Assembly (NCBI GenBank): GCA_002309805.1
Contig: DBYJ01000043.1
Coordinates: forward strand, 1-21,185
Origin: Bacteroidales bacterium UBA1189
Lineage (GTDB): Bacteria; Bacteroidota; Bacteroidia; Bacteroidales; Bacteroidaceae
Length of the DNA stretch: 21,185 nucleotides
Direction: 5' to 3'
Position 1 is the first letter of the stretch. Each line of letters begins with the position of its first letter. The translations under genes were made by a program, and so were the position numbers. Below the pieces are notes generated by a model that searched no databases, was not told the DNA's origin, and saw only the letters and a program-made list of their open reading frames with translations. Shown piece by piece: positions 8,054 to 15,935 of the stretch.

Positions 8054-8085
8054 CAAAGTAACATCTTTTCTTTTAATCATGCAAA
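8054..8085 (-). promoter_or_regulatory. probable promoter of the beta-barrel gene
   Basis: On the minus strand TTTG (8085-8082) is followed after 20 bp by TTACTTTG (8061-8054), a one-mismatch -7 box. The transcript would start near 8047, giving a leader of about 39 nt before 8008 and excluding the longer upstream start at 8080. Confidence 0.6.
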
Positions 8086-8131
8086 CTTTTTTCAGTTTTT
8101 TTCCGATTTTTTTGCTGTTTCCTATCTATTA

Positions 8132-10129
8132 TCACCTTACGTAGGCCTTGACGTGATGAACAGAGCCGTCGGGTGTAACCAGATTTACGACACAAATGCC
8201 AGAAGGAAGAGGAACTGTAACAAAGAAGTCATCCACGACAAGACGGGTGAGGAGACTGCCTGCCACATCGCTAATGGTCACCTTCGTGCCTTCAGGCCAG
8301 CCTTCGAGGAGGATACCCCCTACCCCGCTGCGCACATTTCCCTTGACTATGGGAGACAAAGGAAGACGGACATTGGAATAGATGGAATCGAGGCCGACCT
8401 TCTTGTCCATCCAGTCCATGCGGTAGCTAATGTACGATTTCATGGACTCCACCTCGGCGCTGAAACTGCCAAGTGCCTGGAAGTTCTGATGGACATAGGT
8501 ACTGAGGATAGGCCAGCGAATGAAATTAAGCCTCTGAGAAACATCGGCATTTTCAGCGAGACTATCGACAAGATGCAGCATTTGCTCGGTCGAGAGACCA
8601 CGGTCGAGACGAGCACGGCTCCACTCCTCGCATTGCAAGTCCTTGGTAGTATTGATTATGCGGGGAATAAGGCTCCTGACGCCATTGGCTGCTGATGAGC
8701 GTGAGGAAAGAGCGATGAACGTATTGCCGATAGAGCTGATAGGATGTGTGCGGTTATCATTCTCAAAGGCGAGATCGAAGTCCCATACGGGACCAAAGTG
8801 GAAGCGGGGGTCATCGCGATCCTTCCAAACGTTAACACTCCAATAAGTATCGGTATTGCCGCTGTATTCGCCTACAAGGAAGTGCTTGACAAAAGAGGGA
8901 ACATCAAGCATCGAGGCATAGCCCGTCTCAGGGTTGGTATAATTGCTTGAAGAGACGGTACGCTCAAAAGCGTTCCATTGGTTCTTGATGTAAGCCTCTT
9001 GATAGGGAGTGATGTCCTCGCTGTCAGGATACTTGATGGTAATGGGGATGCGATAGGTATTGGAGGTAAACCACTTGGGCTCACCGCTAGCATAGGCATC
9101 GAGTTCAATGAGGTAACCGCCCGTGACGAAGTCGCCATAGTTGTCCGTCTTCTCCATCTTCGTGACGGCCACACGATCCTCGTGCACCTGCACTTGGTCG
9201 CAAAGTTGATAGGTACCCTTGTACTCCCCATTGAAGATGACATCTACCAGACGACCCTCAGGCGTCCATGCCATGTCAAGACGACGACTGACGTCGAAAG
9301 CCAAGAGGTTGCGCATAAGGGTCTTGTCGCCATAATTATTGATGAGCGTCCAATTCTTGGCATCGGCCGACATGCCCATGAGTTTGCGTGCGCGGTTAAG
9401 CTTCAGACGGTAGGGTTTCTTGGGAAAGCCCCAACTGGCATTGCCTCGGCCGCGGATTTGCAGGGAGTCGCTCTGTATCCTGGTGCCTCCGCTGGAACGG
9501 GCGGGCGAGCCATCGATTTTCGTAGAATAGATGGCTGAATAGGTGCCGTCGATATAGGTACTACGCGAGTTTACTTCGCGAGCATCGGTGGTGTGGATAG
9601 TGATGAGGGGTAAAGCAGAAGGTTTCCAAAGACCCGTGTCGTCGCCCTCGCCTTCAGAGCCGTAGAAACGGATTTCGCTGACGTTGCAACGGACGTCGTT
9701 AGGACCGACATAGCGGACGTAGCGAAAACCGCGACTGCATCGGATATCGACATAGTTGAAGCGCTTCTCCGTTGGCTGTTTCTCTATAATATAAAAAGGT
9801 ATAGCGTCGCTAAAGTCCGGCTGGTTGGCGCCCTCGAAGACGCCAAGCACCATACGATTGGCATAGCTCGTACGAGGAGCAAAGCTTATCTTACCAATGA
9901 CATAGGGTTTACCCAAATCGAGACCGACCCACGTGTAGCTACGGTCCTGTGAGGCATAGAAGGTCTCGAAATCGCCGTCGAAGGCATTCGCTGCCACGTT
10001 ATCGCCACTACCGTAGTCGACGCTGGGGCTGGAAATCGGCGTGCCAGAAAGCATCTTCATCTGTCCCCTTACAGGGAGGGTCAAGCAGAAGGACAAACAG
10101 AGACAGAGAAAAACCTTGCTATTGTTCAT
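8132..10129 (-). CDS. secreted CotH-like protein with N-terminal discoidin-like domain
   Basis: The protein has 665 residues. A signal peptide (VFLCLCLSFCLTLPVRGQ) ends near residue 23. Residues about 25-158 look like an F5/8 type C (discoidin-like) domain: NAFDGDFETFYAS, WVGLDLGKPYVIGKISF, FRYVRYVGP and SEIRFYG. The CotH core spans roughly 175-520, with LQIRGRGNASWGFPKKPYRLKL (223-244), MRNLLAFDVSRRL, GYLIELD, and GPVWDFDLAFEND (446-458). CotH proteins are atypical protein kinases in spore coats. In Bacteroidetes they are secreted proteins of poorly known function, often with carbohydrate- or adhesion-type domains. The last ~75 residues (ITISDVAG-like strand, PSGICVVNL, VKAYVR) resemble a type IX secretion C-terminal sorting domain, which is inference. 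It starts 25 bp after the preceding gene's stop, so it is probably the last gene of the pheT cluster. Confidence 0.87.
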   Translation of the reverse strand: MNNSKVFLCLCLSFCLTLPVRGQMKMLSGTPISSPSVDYGSGDNVAANAFDGDFETFYASQDRSYTWVGLDLGKPYVIGKISFAPRTSYANRMVLGVFEGANQPDFSDAIPFYIIEKQPTEKRFNYVDIRCSRGFRYVRYVGPNDVRCNVSEIRFYGSEGEGDDTGLWKPSALPLITIHTTDAREVNSRSTYIDGTYSAIYSTKIDGSPARSSGGTRIQSDSLQIRGRGNASWGFPKKPYRLKLNRARKLMGMSADAKNWTLINNYGDKTLMRNLLAFDVSRRLDMAWTPEGRLVDVIFNGEYKGTYQLCDQVQVHEDRVAVTKMEKTDNYGDFVTGGYLIELDAYASGEPKWFTSNTYRIPITIKYPDSEDITPYQEAYIKNQWNAFERTVSSSNYTNPETGYASMLDVPSFVKHFLVGEYSGNTDTYWSVNVWKDRDDPRFHFGPVWDFDLAFENDNRTHPISSIGNTFIALSSRSSAANGVRSLIPRIINTTKDLQCEEWSRARLDRGLSTEQMLHLVDSLAENADVSQRLNFIRWPILSTYVHQNFQALGSFSAEVESMKSYISYRMDWMDKKVGLDSIYSNVRLPLSPIVKGNVRSGVGGILLEGWPEGTKVTISDVAGSLLTRLVVDDFFVTVPLPSGICVVNLVTPDGSVHHVKAYVR

Positions 10130-10154
10130 AGTGTTTTTATCATACGATTTTTAT

Positions 10155-10640
10155 TCAGGCTAAATCGATATCCTGCAAAGGTTTGTGGAGAGAAGGTATC
10201 TCATGGACAGCCTCGAAATACTCCGCAAAGATGCGCGCGCCCTCAGCCACGGTATCGACACAAGGGCGTTTGCGGGGAGGCTCTGACGAGCCATCGCTGG
10301 GAGGGCGGAGCCCCAGCAGCTCAGCACAAATCAGCGAGCCGTTACGACGGCGGAACTCTGCAGCCAGATGCTGGACAACCTCGTAGTTGTGCATCTTTCC
10401 CTCACGATCCTCGGCACGCGTGGCGCCGCAGTCGAGCCCTGCAAGAATGAACATACCGCAGGCCGCACCACAAGTCTCGTGCATCCGCCCGATGCCGCCG
10501 CCAAACGAGGCAGCAACACGCATAGCTTGCTCCTCCGTCAGCCCATAGAGGTCTGCAAAAGCAGCGCAGACCGCCTGGGCGCAGTTGTAGCCCTGACGGA
10601 AATAGCCGACAGCACGCGAAACCCGCTCTTCCTTATTCAT
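10155..10640 (-). CDS. C_GCAxxG_C_C family (redox-type) protein
   Basis: The protein has 161 residues and no signal peptide. The conserved cysteines of this family are present in order: FRQGYNCAQAV (Cys20), ETCGAACGMFILAG (Cys57 and Cys61), LICAELLG (near 105), and KRPCVDTV (near 126). The family is common in anaerobes, is named for its Cys pattern, and is thought to bind metal or carry out a redox role. No reaction is established. The gene starts 17 bp after yebC and ends 25 bp before the cotH-like gene on the same strand, so all probably share one transcript. The C-terminal tail after about residue 140 is not distinctive. Confidence 0.85.
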   Translation of the reverse strand: MNKEERVSRAVGYFRQGYNCAQAVCAAFADLYGLTEEQAMRVAASFGGGIGRMHETCGAACGMFILAGLDCGATRAEDREGKMHNYEVVQHLAAEFRRRNGSLICAELLGLRPPSDGSSEPPRKRPCVDTVAEGARIFAEYFEAVHEIPSLHKPLQDIDLA

Positions 10641-10657
10641 CGCCGTTTGTGAGGGGA

Positions 10658-11398
10658 TTACTCCTCGTCATCGCCGCCTTCCAGCGGGCGCATGTTGGTA
10701 TAGACGTTCTGCACGTCGTCATCCTCCTCAAGGCGTTCCACCATCTTGTCGATGGTCTCGCGCTGCTCATCGGTGACGTCCTTGAGGTCGTTGGGGATAC
10801 GCGTAAACTCGGCGCTGACGACTTCGAAGCCCTGCTCCTCAAGATGGTGCTGGATCTGGGCGAACGACTTGGGGTCACCATAGATGGTGATGCCGTCCTC
10901 GTCCTCGTCGAACTCTTCTTCCACGCCGTAGTCAATCATGTCGAGGATAAACTCGTCCATATCAAGTCCGTCCTTCTTTTTGAAGGTGAACATGGCCTTG
11001 TGGGTAAACATGAAGGCAAGGCTGCCGGTAGTGCCAAGGGTACCGCTGAACTTGGTGAACACGCTACGGACGTTGGCCACAGTACGGGTGGTATTGTCAG
11101 TCAGGGTCTCAACGAATACGGCTATGCCGTGGGGGCCGTAGCCCTCGTAGTTCATCTCCTTATAGTCCTTCGTGTCTTTGCCCATGGCATTCTTGATGGC
11201 ACGTTCGATATTGTCCTTCGGCATGTTCTCGTGCTTAGCCGTAGCGATGATGGCGCGGAGGGCGGCGTTGCTGTCGGGGTCGGGGCCTCCGGCCTTGACG
11301 GCAATGGAGATCTGCTTACCAATGCGTGTGAACGTGCGGGCCATGTTGCCCCATCTCTTCAGTTTTCTTGCTTTGCGGAATTCAAATGCTCTTCCCAT
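10658..11398 (-). CDS. yebC: YebC/PmpR family protein (TACO1-like)
   Basis: The protein has 246 residues. It opens with MGRAFEFRKARKLKRWGNMARTF..IGKQISIAVKAGG, then DPDSNAALRAIIATAKHENMPKDNIERAIKNA, the hallmark of the YebC/TACO1 family. The mid region has YEGYGPHGIAVFVETLTDNTTRTVANVRS, and the C-terminal domain includes GVEEEFDEDEDGITIYGDP and ends in a strongly acidic tail. YebC proteins act in the cytoplasm. They were first described as transcriptional regulators and more recently as ribosome-associated factors that help translate proline-rich stretches. It lies 35 bp downstream of pheT, so co-transcription with a translation gene is consistent with the latter role. The first Met gives the full family N-terminus. 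Confidence 0.95.
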   Translation of the reverse strand: MGRAFEFRKARKLKRWGNMARTFTRIGKQISIAVKAGGPDPDSNAALRAIIATAKHENMPKDNIERAIKNAMGKDTKDYKEMNYEGYGPHGIAVFVETLTDNTTRTVANVRSVFTKFSGTLGTTGSLAFMFTHKAMFTFKKKDGLDMDEFILDMIDYGVEEEFDEDEDGITIYGDPKSFAQIQHHLEEQGFEVVSAEFTRIPNDLKDVTDEQRETIDKMVERLEEDDDVQNVYTNMRPLEGGDDEE

Positions 11399-11433
11399 AA
11401 AAAATATTTTTAGTTAAGAATTCAGATTAATAA

Positions 11434-13953
11434 TTATCTAAGTTTGGCGCCGAGTTTCTGTTCGTAGGCAGCGACGAGGCGCTCCATAGTCTTCTCTATC
11501 TGCTTGTCGTTGAGCGTCTGGTTCTCGTCCTGTAGGATGAAACAGACGGCGTAGCTCTTCTTGCCCGCCTCGAGGTTCTTGCCCTCATAAACGTCGAAGA
11601 GGGAGACCTCCTTCAGCAGGCGGCGCTCCGTCTCGTAGGCGATGCGCTCCACGTCGGCGAAGGGGACGTTCTTGTCGAGCAGCAGGGCAAGGTCGCGGCG
11701 CACGGCGGGGTATTTTGACAACTCCACATAGCTGACTGCATGGCCTCGGATAGCCTTCATCAGTTCTTTCCAGTTGAGGTCTGCAAAGAAGACCTCATTT
11801 TCGATGGCGAAAGGACGGAGTAACTTGCGGGTGACGATGCCGACGGTAGCCAACAGCTTTCCTCCGCGCGTGTGGAATGTGAGGGCGGCTGAGAAGATAT
11901 CGTTCTTCAGATTGCCCACCACCATAGCCTGACGCTCAATGCCCAGGCGGGCGAAGATGTTCTCCACGTAGCCCTTCAGCTCATAGACCGACGATGCCTG
12001 GTCGGCATGGGCCCAGGAGTTCTGAATCTTCTTGCCTGTCACCCAGAGGCCCAAGTGGTAATCCTCGCTGTAAGGCGAGAGGATGGCCTTGGCGTCGGGC
12101 TTGCTGATGCCCTCGACGACGGTGGGCTGAGCGGGAGCCGCTTCGCGGCGGTTCTCGTTGTGGAAGTAGTAGCAGTTGCCGAACTCGAAGAATTTCAGGT
12201 CGGCGTTCTTGCGGTTGGCGTTGCGGGCGATGCTCTCCAAACCGCCGAAGAGCAGCGTCTGACGCATTACGTTCAGGTCGGCGCTCAACGGATTCATCAG
12301 CCGGACAAGGTTGGCCGACGGATAGGCCTCGAGTCCGTCGTAGTAGGCGGCACGGGTGAGCGAGTTATTCAGTATCTCGTTGAATCCACAGCCCACCAGC
12401 TGTTCGCCGATGACGTTTTGCAGCTTCTGGCTCTGGTCGATAGCAGTCTTCACGGAGAGACTTGACTTCAGCGTCGTGGGAATCTCCACGTTGTTGTAGC
12501 CGTAGATACGCAGGATGTCCTCCACCACGTCGCAGGGGCGCTGCACGTCCACGCGGTAAGGGGGCACGCTCAGTGTCAGCCCTTCGGCCGTCTCGCTGAC
12601 GGTCTTCATCTCCAAGCTGCTGACGATGCTCTTCACCGTCTCAGCGGGGATGTGTTTGCCAATGAGGCTGTCCACGTAGTCGTACTTCAGTTCCACCTCA
12701 AAGTCGGCGATGGGGTTCGGGTAGCTGTCTGTAATCTCCATAGCGATGGTGCCGCCCGCCAGCTCCTTCACCAGCAGGGCTGCCTGCTTCAGGGCGTAGA
12801 TGACGCCGTTGGGGTCGATGCCGCGCTCGAAACGGAAGCTGGCGTCGGTCTGCAGACCGTGACGGCGAGCGCTCTTGCGAATCCACGTGGGGTGGAAGTA
12901 GGCGCTCTCCAGGAAGATGTTCTTCGTCGTCTCCACCGTGCCGCTCTCCAGTCCGCCGAAGACGCCTGCGATGCACATGGGCTCCTCGGCCCCGTTGCAG
13001 ATCATCAGGTCGCGCTCGCTGAGCTTGCGCTCCACGCCGTCGAGGGTGACGAACGGGGTGCCCTCGGGCTTCGTCTCCACGATGACCTTGCCGCCCTTGA
13101 TTTTGTCGGCGTCGAAGCAATGCAGCGGCTGACCGTAGGCGTGCAGGATGTAGTTGGTGATATCGACGATGTTGTTGATGGGACGCAGGCCGATAAGGGT
13201 GAGCTTGTCCTTAAGCCATTCAGGGCTCTCCTTGACGGTGACGCCCTTGACGGTGACGCCGGCATAGCGCGGGCAGGCCTCGGTGTTCCTCACCTCGACG
13301 GGTATGACGAGGTCGTGGTTATCGACGTTGAATGCCTCGTCCGATGGGCGAGTGAGGCTGGTCTTCCGTCCATTCTGCACCAGCCAGGCGTAGAGGTCAC
13401 GAGCCACGCCGTAGTGGCTGCACGCATCGGCGCGGTTGGGGGTGATGTCGACTTCGATGACGTATTCGCTTTTGATATGATAATAGTCCTTAGCGGGCGT
13501 ACCAGGCACGGCGTCAGCAGGCAGCACAATAATGCCGTCGTGGTTGATACCAATACCGATTTCGTCCTCAGCGCAGATCATACCGTTCGACTCCACGCCA
13601 CGCAACTTACTCTTCTTGATGGTGAAAGCCGTGTCGCCGTCATAAAGCTTCGTGCCCAGGGTGGCGACGATGACCTTCTGCCCTGCCCTGACGTTGGGAG
13701 CGCCGCAGACAATCTGCACAGGCTCGCCCCCGTCGCCTAGGTTGACGGTCGTGACGTGCATGTGGTCGCTATTGGGATGGGGCTCGCACGTCAGCACCTC
13801 GCCGACCACGATGCCTGCCAGTCCGCCCTTGATGGTTTCCACTTCTTCCACTCCGCCCACTTCCAGTCCGATGGAGGTCAGGGCCACAGCTACCTCATCA
13901 GGCGTGAGGTCAGTCTGAACATACTCTTTCAGCCAATTATACGAGATATTCAT
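11434..13953 (-). CDS. pheT: phenylalanine-tRNA ligase beta subunit
   Basis: The protein has 839 residues, close to the usual 790-820 of bacterial PheT. It pairs with PheS (not in this window) to charge tRNA-Phe. Domains in order: N-terminal MNISYNWLKEYV segment; the EMAP/OB-fold tRNA-binding domain (about 42-155; GIVVGEVLTCEPHPNSDHMHV, VCGAPNVRAGQKV, SKLRGVESNGMICAEDEIG); the B3/B4 editing domain (about 210-400; RNTEACPRYAGV, NNIVDITNYILH, FEGG-type FGGLESGTV); the B5 domain (about 430-500; VPPYRVDVQRPCDVVEDILRIYGYNN); the core (LLFGGLESIARNANR); and the C-terminal FDX-ACB anticodon-binding domain (about 745-839; SKYPAVRRDLALLLDK). It is the first gene of the leftward cluster pheT-yebC-C_GCAxxG-cotH, with its own strong promoter at 14023-14054. 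Nothing is truncated. Confidence 0.97.
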   Translation of the reverse strand: MNISYNWLKEYVQTDLTPDEVAVALTSIGLEVGGVEEVETIKGGLAGIVVGEVLTCEPHPNSDHMHVTTVNLGDGGEPVQIVCGAPNVRAGQKVIVATLGTKLYDGDTAFTIKKSKLRGVESNGMICAEDEIGIGINHDGIIVLPADAVPGTPAKDYYHIKSEYVIEVDITPNRADACSHYGVARDLYAWLVQNGRKTSLTRPSDEAFNVDNHDLVIPVEVRNTEACPRYAGVTVKGVTVKESPEWLKDKLTLIGLRPINNIVDITNYILHAYGQPLHCFDADKIKGGKVIVETKPEGTPFVTLDGVERKLSERDLMICNGAEEPMCIAGVFGGLESGTVETTKNIFLESAYFHPTWIRKSARRHGLQTDASFRFERGIDPNGVIYALKQAALLVKELAGGTIAMEITDSYPNPIADFEVELKYDYVDSLIGKHIPAETVKSIVSSLEMKTVSETAEGLTLSVPPYRVDVQRPCDVVEDILRIYGYNNVEIPTTLKSSLSVKTAIDQSQKLQNVIGEQLVGCGFNEILNNSLTRAAYYDGLEAYPSANLVRLMNPLSADLNVMRQTLLFGGLESIARNANRKNADLKFFEFGNCYYFHNENRREAAPAQPTVVEGISKPDAKAILSPYSEDYHLGLWVTGKKIQNSWAHADQASSVYELKGYVENIFARLGIERQAMVVGNLKNDIFSAALTFHTRGGKLLATVGIVTRKLLRPFAIENEVFFADLNWKELMKAIRGHAVSYVELSKYPAVRRDLALLLDKNVPFADVERIAYETERRLLKEVSLFDVYEGKNLEAGKKSYAVCFILQDENQTLNDKQIEKTMERLVAAYEQKLGAKLR

Positions 13954-14022
13954 TTTTCGTTTATTCTGTTATTTTCCTTATTATTATAAAAGGCATAGCA
14001 CATAAAATGCCATTTCAAACTG

Positions 14023-14054
14023 CAAAAATAATACGAATCTGACGAACGAACAAA
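14023..14054 (-). promoter_or_regulatory. promoter of the pheT cluster
   Basis: On the minus strand TTTG (14054-14051) and TATTTTTG (14030-14023) are 20 bp apart, a clean Bacteroidetes promoter. The predicted start is near 14016, with a leader of about 62 nt before the pheT ATG. Confidence 0.75.
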
Positions 14055-14193
14055 TTTATTTGAGATTTTCTGAGCGAAGCCGGCAAAAACCTGCCTCCCT
14101 CCCCTCGCATGAAAACTGAAAACTATCATACTGAAACTGCTGAAACGTCGCAGTTGCATCACGGTTTATACGTACGTTAAAAAGGGTAAATTC

Positions 14194-14225
14194 GTTGGTG
14201 TGTTTCAGCGATTACACTACCTTTG
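14194..14225 (+). promoter_or_regulatory. promoter of the second cotH-like gene
   Basis: GTTG (14194-14197) and TACCTTTG (14218-14225) are separated by 20 bp. The start would be near 14232, downstream of the ATG at 14200. This supports the ATG at 14248, which immediately follows a run of A residues. The remainder of 13954-14247 shows nothing else recognisable. Confidence 0.75.
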
Positions 14226-14247
14226 CGGTGTCGTTTTTAGAAAAAAA

Positions 14248-15843
14248 ATGAAACACACGACGATTCTTCTTTTGCTGCTGGGCTATGTGGCGGTCCTCAC
14301 CACGGGCATTCATGCCCAGGAAGGTCTGCCGACACTCGTCATCACTACTTCAGGTCCCCTTAACGCCCAGGAGAAGGTGGACGCTCACCTCACGACGAAA
14401 GGCTACGATGGCCCCATCGGCATCAAGCTACGAGGCAACAGTTCGCTGGCCTTCAACCAGAAGAAATACACGTTCGAGACGCGCGACGGCAACGGCAAAT
14501 CGCATTCCGTCAGCCTGCTGGGCATGCCTGCCCATAGCGACTGGGTGCTCCTCGCCCCTTATAACGATGTCTCCATGCTACGCGATCCCCTAGCGTTCAA
14601 GCTGTGGCGCGACATGGGACATTGGGGACCACGCACGGTAATGTGCGAACTGACCATGGACGGTGATTACCAAGGTATATACATTCTCTGCGAAGCCATC
14701 AAACGGGGCAAGAACCGCGTAGACATCAGCGAAATGAAAGCCAGCGACACCAATGGACGGGCGCTGACGGGAGGCTATCTTCTGCGTATCGACACCTTCA
14801 ACGACGACGACGCCACCTTCACCTCCAAGGTCCCTGGCATCGGAGAGGGCAGCATGTCCAGCGAGGTCATTTGGTCGTGCATCTACCCGAAGAAGAAAAA
14901 ACTGCAGCCCGAACAGCTCGACTACATCCAGCGCTATGTGGACACCGTAGAACAGGTGATACAATCAGACTCGTTTGCCGACCCCACGAAGGGCTATGCC
15001 TGCTATATCGATGTGCCCTCGTTTGTAGACTATTTCATCCACACCGAACTCAGTCTCAATGCCGACGGCTATAAGCGTAGCGCCTACTTTTACAAGGAAC
15101 GGCAGAAGAAGAACGGTAGCGGCGGCAAGCTCGTCGCCGGCCCTGTATGGGACTACAACCTCGCCTACGGAAACTGCAACTTCGCCAATGCCAACAACCC
15201 CGAGGCCTGGTGCTACGAAGGGGCGAGCAACAACCCCACGCCTGCTATATGGCAACGGCTGCTCCAGGACATTACGTTTCGCCGTGCTGTGAAGACACGC
15301 TATCAAGAACTTCGTCAGACGGTTTTCAGCGACCAGGCCATCAACGACTTCATTGACCGCCAGGTGCAATTGCTTGCCCAGGCCACGGACCGCCACTTCA
15401 AAACATATCCCGAACTATTGGTGAGCGAAGAACGCAAGCAACAACTCGACCAGCAGAATCAAGCGAACCCTTTCGGTGCCTTCCCTCCTTTCGGCGCCTT
15501 TCCGATGGGTGCCTTCCCTCCCCAAGGCGACTTTCCACCGACAGACAGCATCATCCCTCCCTTCGGCGTCTTCCCGATGGGTGAGTTTCCGATGGGCGCC
15601 TTCCCTCCCCAGGGCGCAGGCTTTCCTCCGATGGGCAATATCACCTTTGACGCCACAGGAATGTTTGCCGCCTACCGTGTCAGCTCGTATGACGAAGAGA
15701 TTGCCACCCTTAAGCAATGGCTGGCGAACCGTCTTGCCTTCCTCGACCGCAACATCGCACGTTTCGATACCGACTGGCAGCCCCGCATCCAGCCCCTCGT
15801 CGAGAAAAAACTCCCATTCCCTTTCGTTCAGGTTAAAAACTAA
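14248..15843 (+). CDS. secreted CotH-like protein with Phe/Pro/Gly-rich insert
   Basis: The protein has 531 residues from the ATG at 14248. An in-frame ATG at 14200 would precede the predicted transcript start and bury the signal peptide (MKHTTILLLLLGYVAVLTTGIHAQ). The CotH core shows IGIKLRGNSSLAFNQKKYTF (57-76), SDWVLLAPYNDVSMLRD, GDYQGIYILCEAIK, GGYLLRIDTF, DVPSFVDYFIHTELSLNADGY, and GPVWDYNLAYGN (298-309). These are the same blocks as in the other CotH-like protein here. It lacks the discoidin-like N-domain and has no obvious sorting domain. Residues 407-463 are a low-complexity Phe/Pro/Gly/Met stretch (FGAFP, FPMGAFPPQG), inserted before the last helical part (EEIATLKQWLANRLAFLDRN). It is divergent from pheT and convergent with dnaB. 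It is probably extracellular or periplasmic, and its enzymatic role is unproven. Confidence 0.88.
   Translation: MKHTTILLLLLGYVAVLTTGIHAQEGLPTLVITTSGPLNAQEKVDAHLTTKGYDGPIGIKLRGNSSLAFNQKKYTFETRDGNGKSHSVSLLGMPAHSDWVLLAPYNDVSMLRDPLAFKLWRDMGHWGPRTVMCELTMDGDYQGIYILCEAIKRGKNRVDISEMKASDTNGRALTGGYLLRIDTFNDDDATFTSKVPGIGEGSMSSEVIWSCIYPKKKKLQPEQLDYIQRYVDTVEQVIQSDSFADPTKGYACYIDVPSFVDYFIHTELSLNADGYKRSAYFYKERQKKNGSGGKLVAGPVWDYNLAYGNCNFANANNPEAWCYEGASNNPTPAIWQRLLQDITFRRAVKTRYQELRQTVFSDQAINDFIDRQVQLLAQATDRHFKTYPELLVSEERKQQLDQQNQANPFGAFPPFGAFPMGAFPPQGDFPPTDSIIPPFGVFPMGEFPMGAFPPQGAGFPPMGNITFDATGMFAAYRVSSYDEEIATLKQWLANRLAFLDRNIARFDTDWQPRIQPLVEKKLPFPFVQVKN
15466..15636 (+). repeat. coding low-complexity repeat (F-P-M-G / F-P-P-Q-G)
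   Basis: This codes for residues 407-463 of the second CotH-like protein. Short motifs such as FPMG and FPPQG recur, and the DNA repeats itself (CGATGGGTG/CGATGGGCG following TTCC or TTTC several times; CCTTCCCTCCCCA twice). Such sequence is prone to length change by slippage or unequal recombination in multiples of three. Confidence 0.85.
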
Positions 15844-15848
15844 TTGCC

Positions 15849-15901
15849 CGTTCCTTATAACAAACGCCACGCTGCTCGGCGTAGCGTTTGTTTAGGGAAC
15901 G
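15849..15901. terminator. bidirectional terminator hairpin between cotH-like gene and dnaB
   Basis: AACAAACGCCACGC (15859-15872) pairs with GCGTAGCGTTTGTT (15879-15892) with one mismatch and a 6-nt loop. An outer CGTTCC/GGAACG (15849-15854 and 15896-15901) extends the structure. It sits between two converging genes ending at 15843 and 15936. Confidence 0.8.
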
Positions 15902-15935
15902 CGTTATTCAACTCGTCACCCGCAAGCATAAGGGG

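Noticed and set aside
8009..8080. Longer N-terminus for the beta-barrel protein.
   Set aside because: It would place 24 residues before an obvious signal peptide, and the promoter elements overlap it.
12007..13740. Long plus-strand frames inside pheT (12007-12465 and 12652-13740).
   Set aside because: pheT is unambiguous in the opposite strand with all domains. These are high-GC shadow frames without recognisable motifs.
14200..14247. Longer N-terminus for the second CotH-like protein.
   Set aside because: The predicted promoter's -7 box overlaps this stretch, and the signal peptide would no longer be N-terminal.
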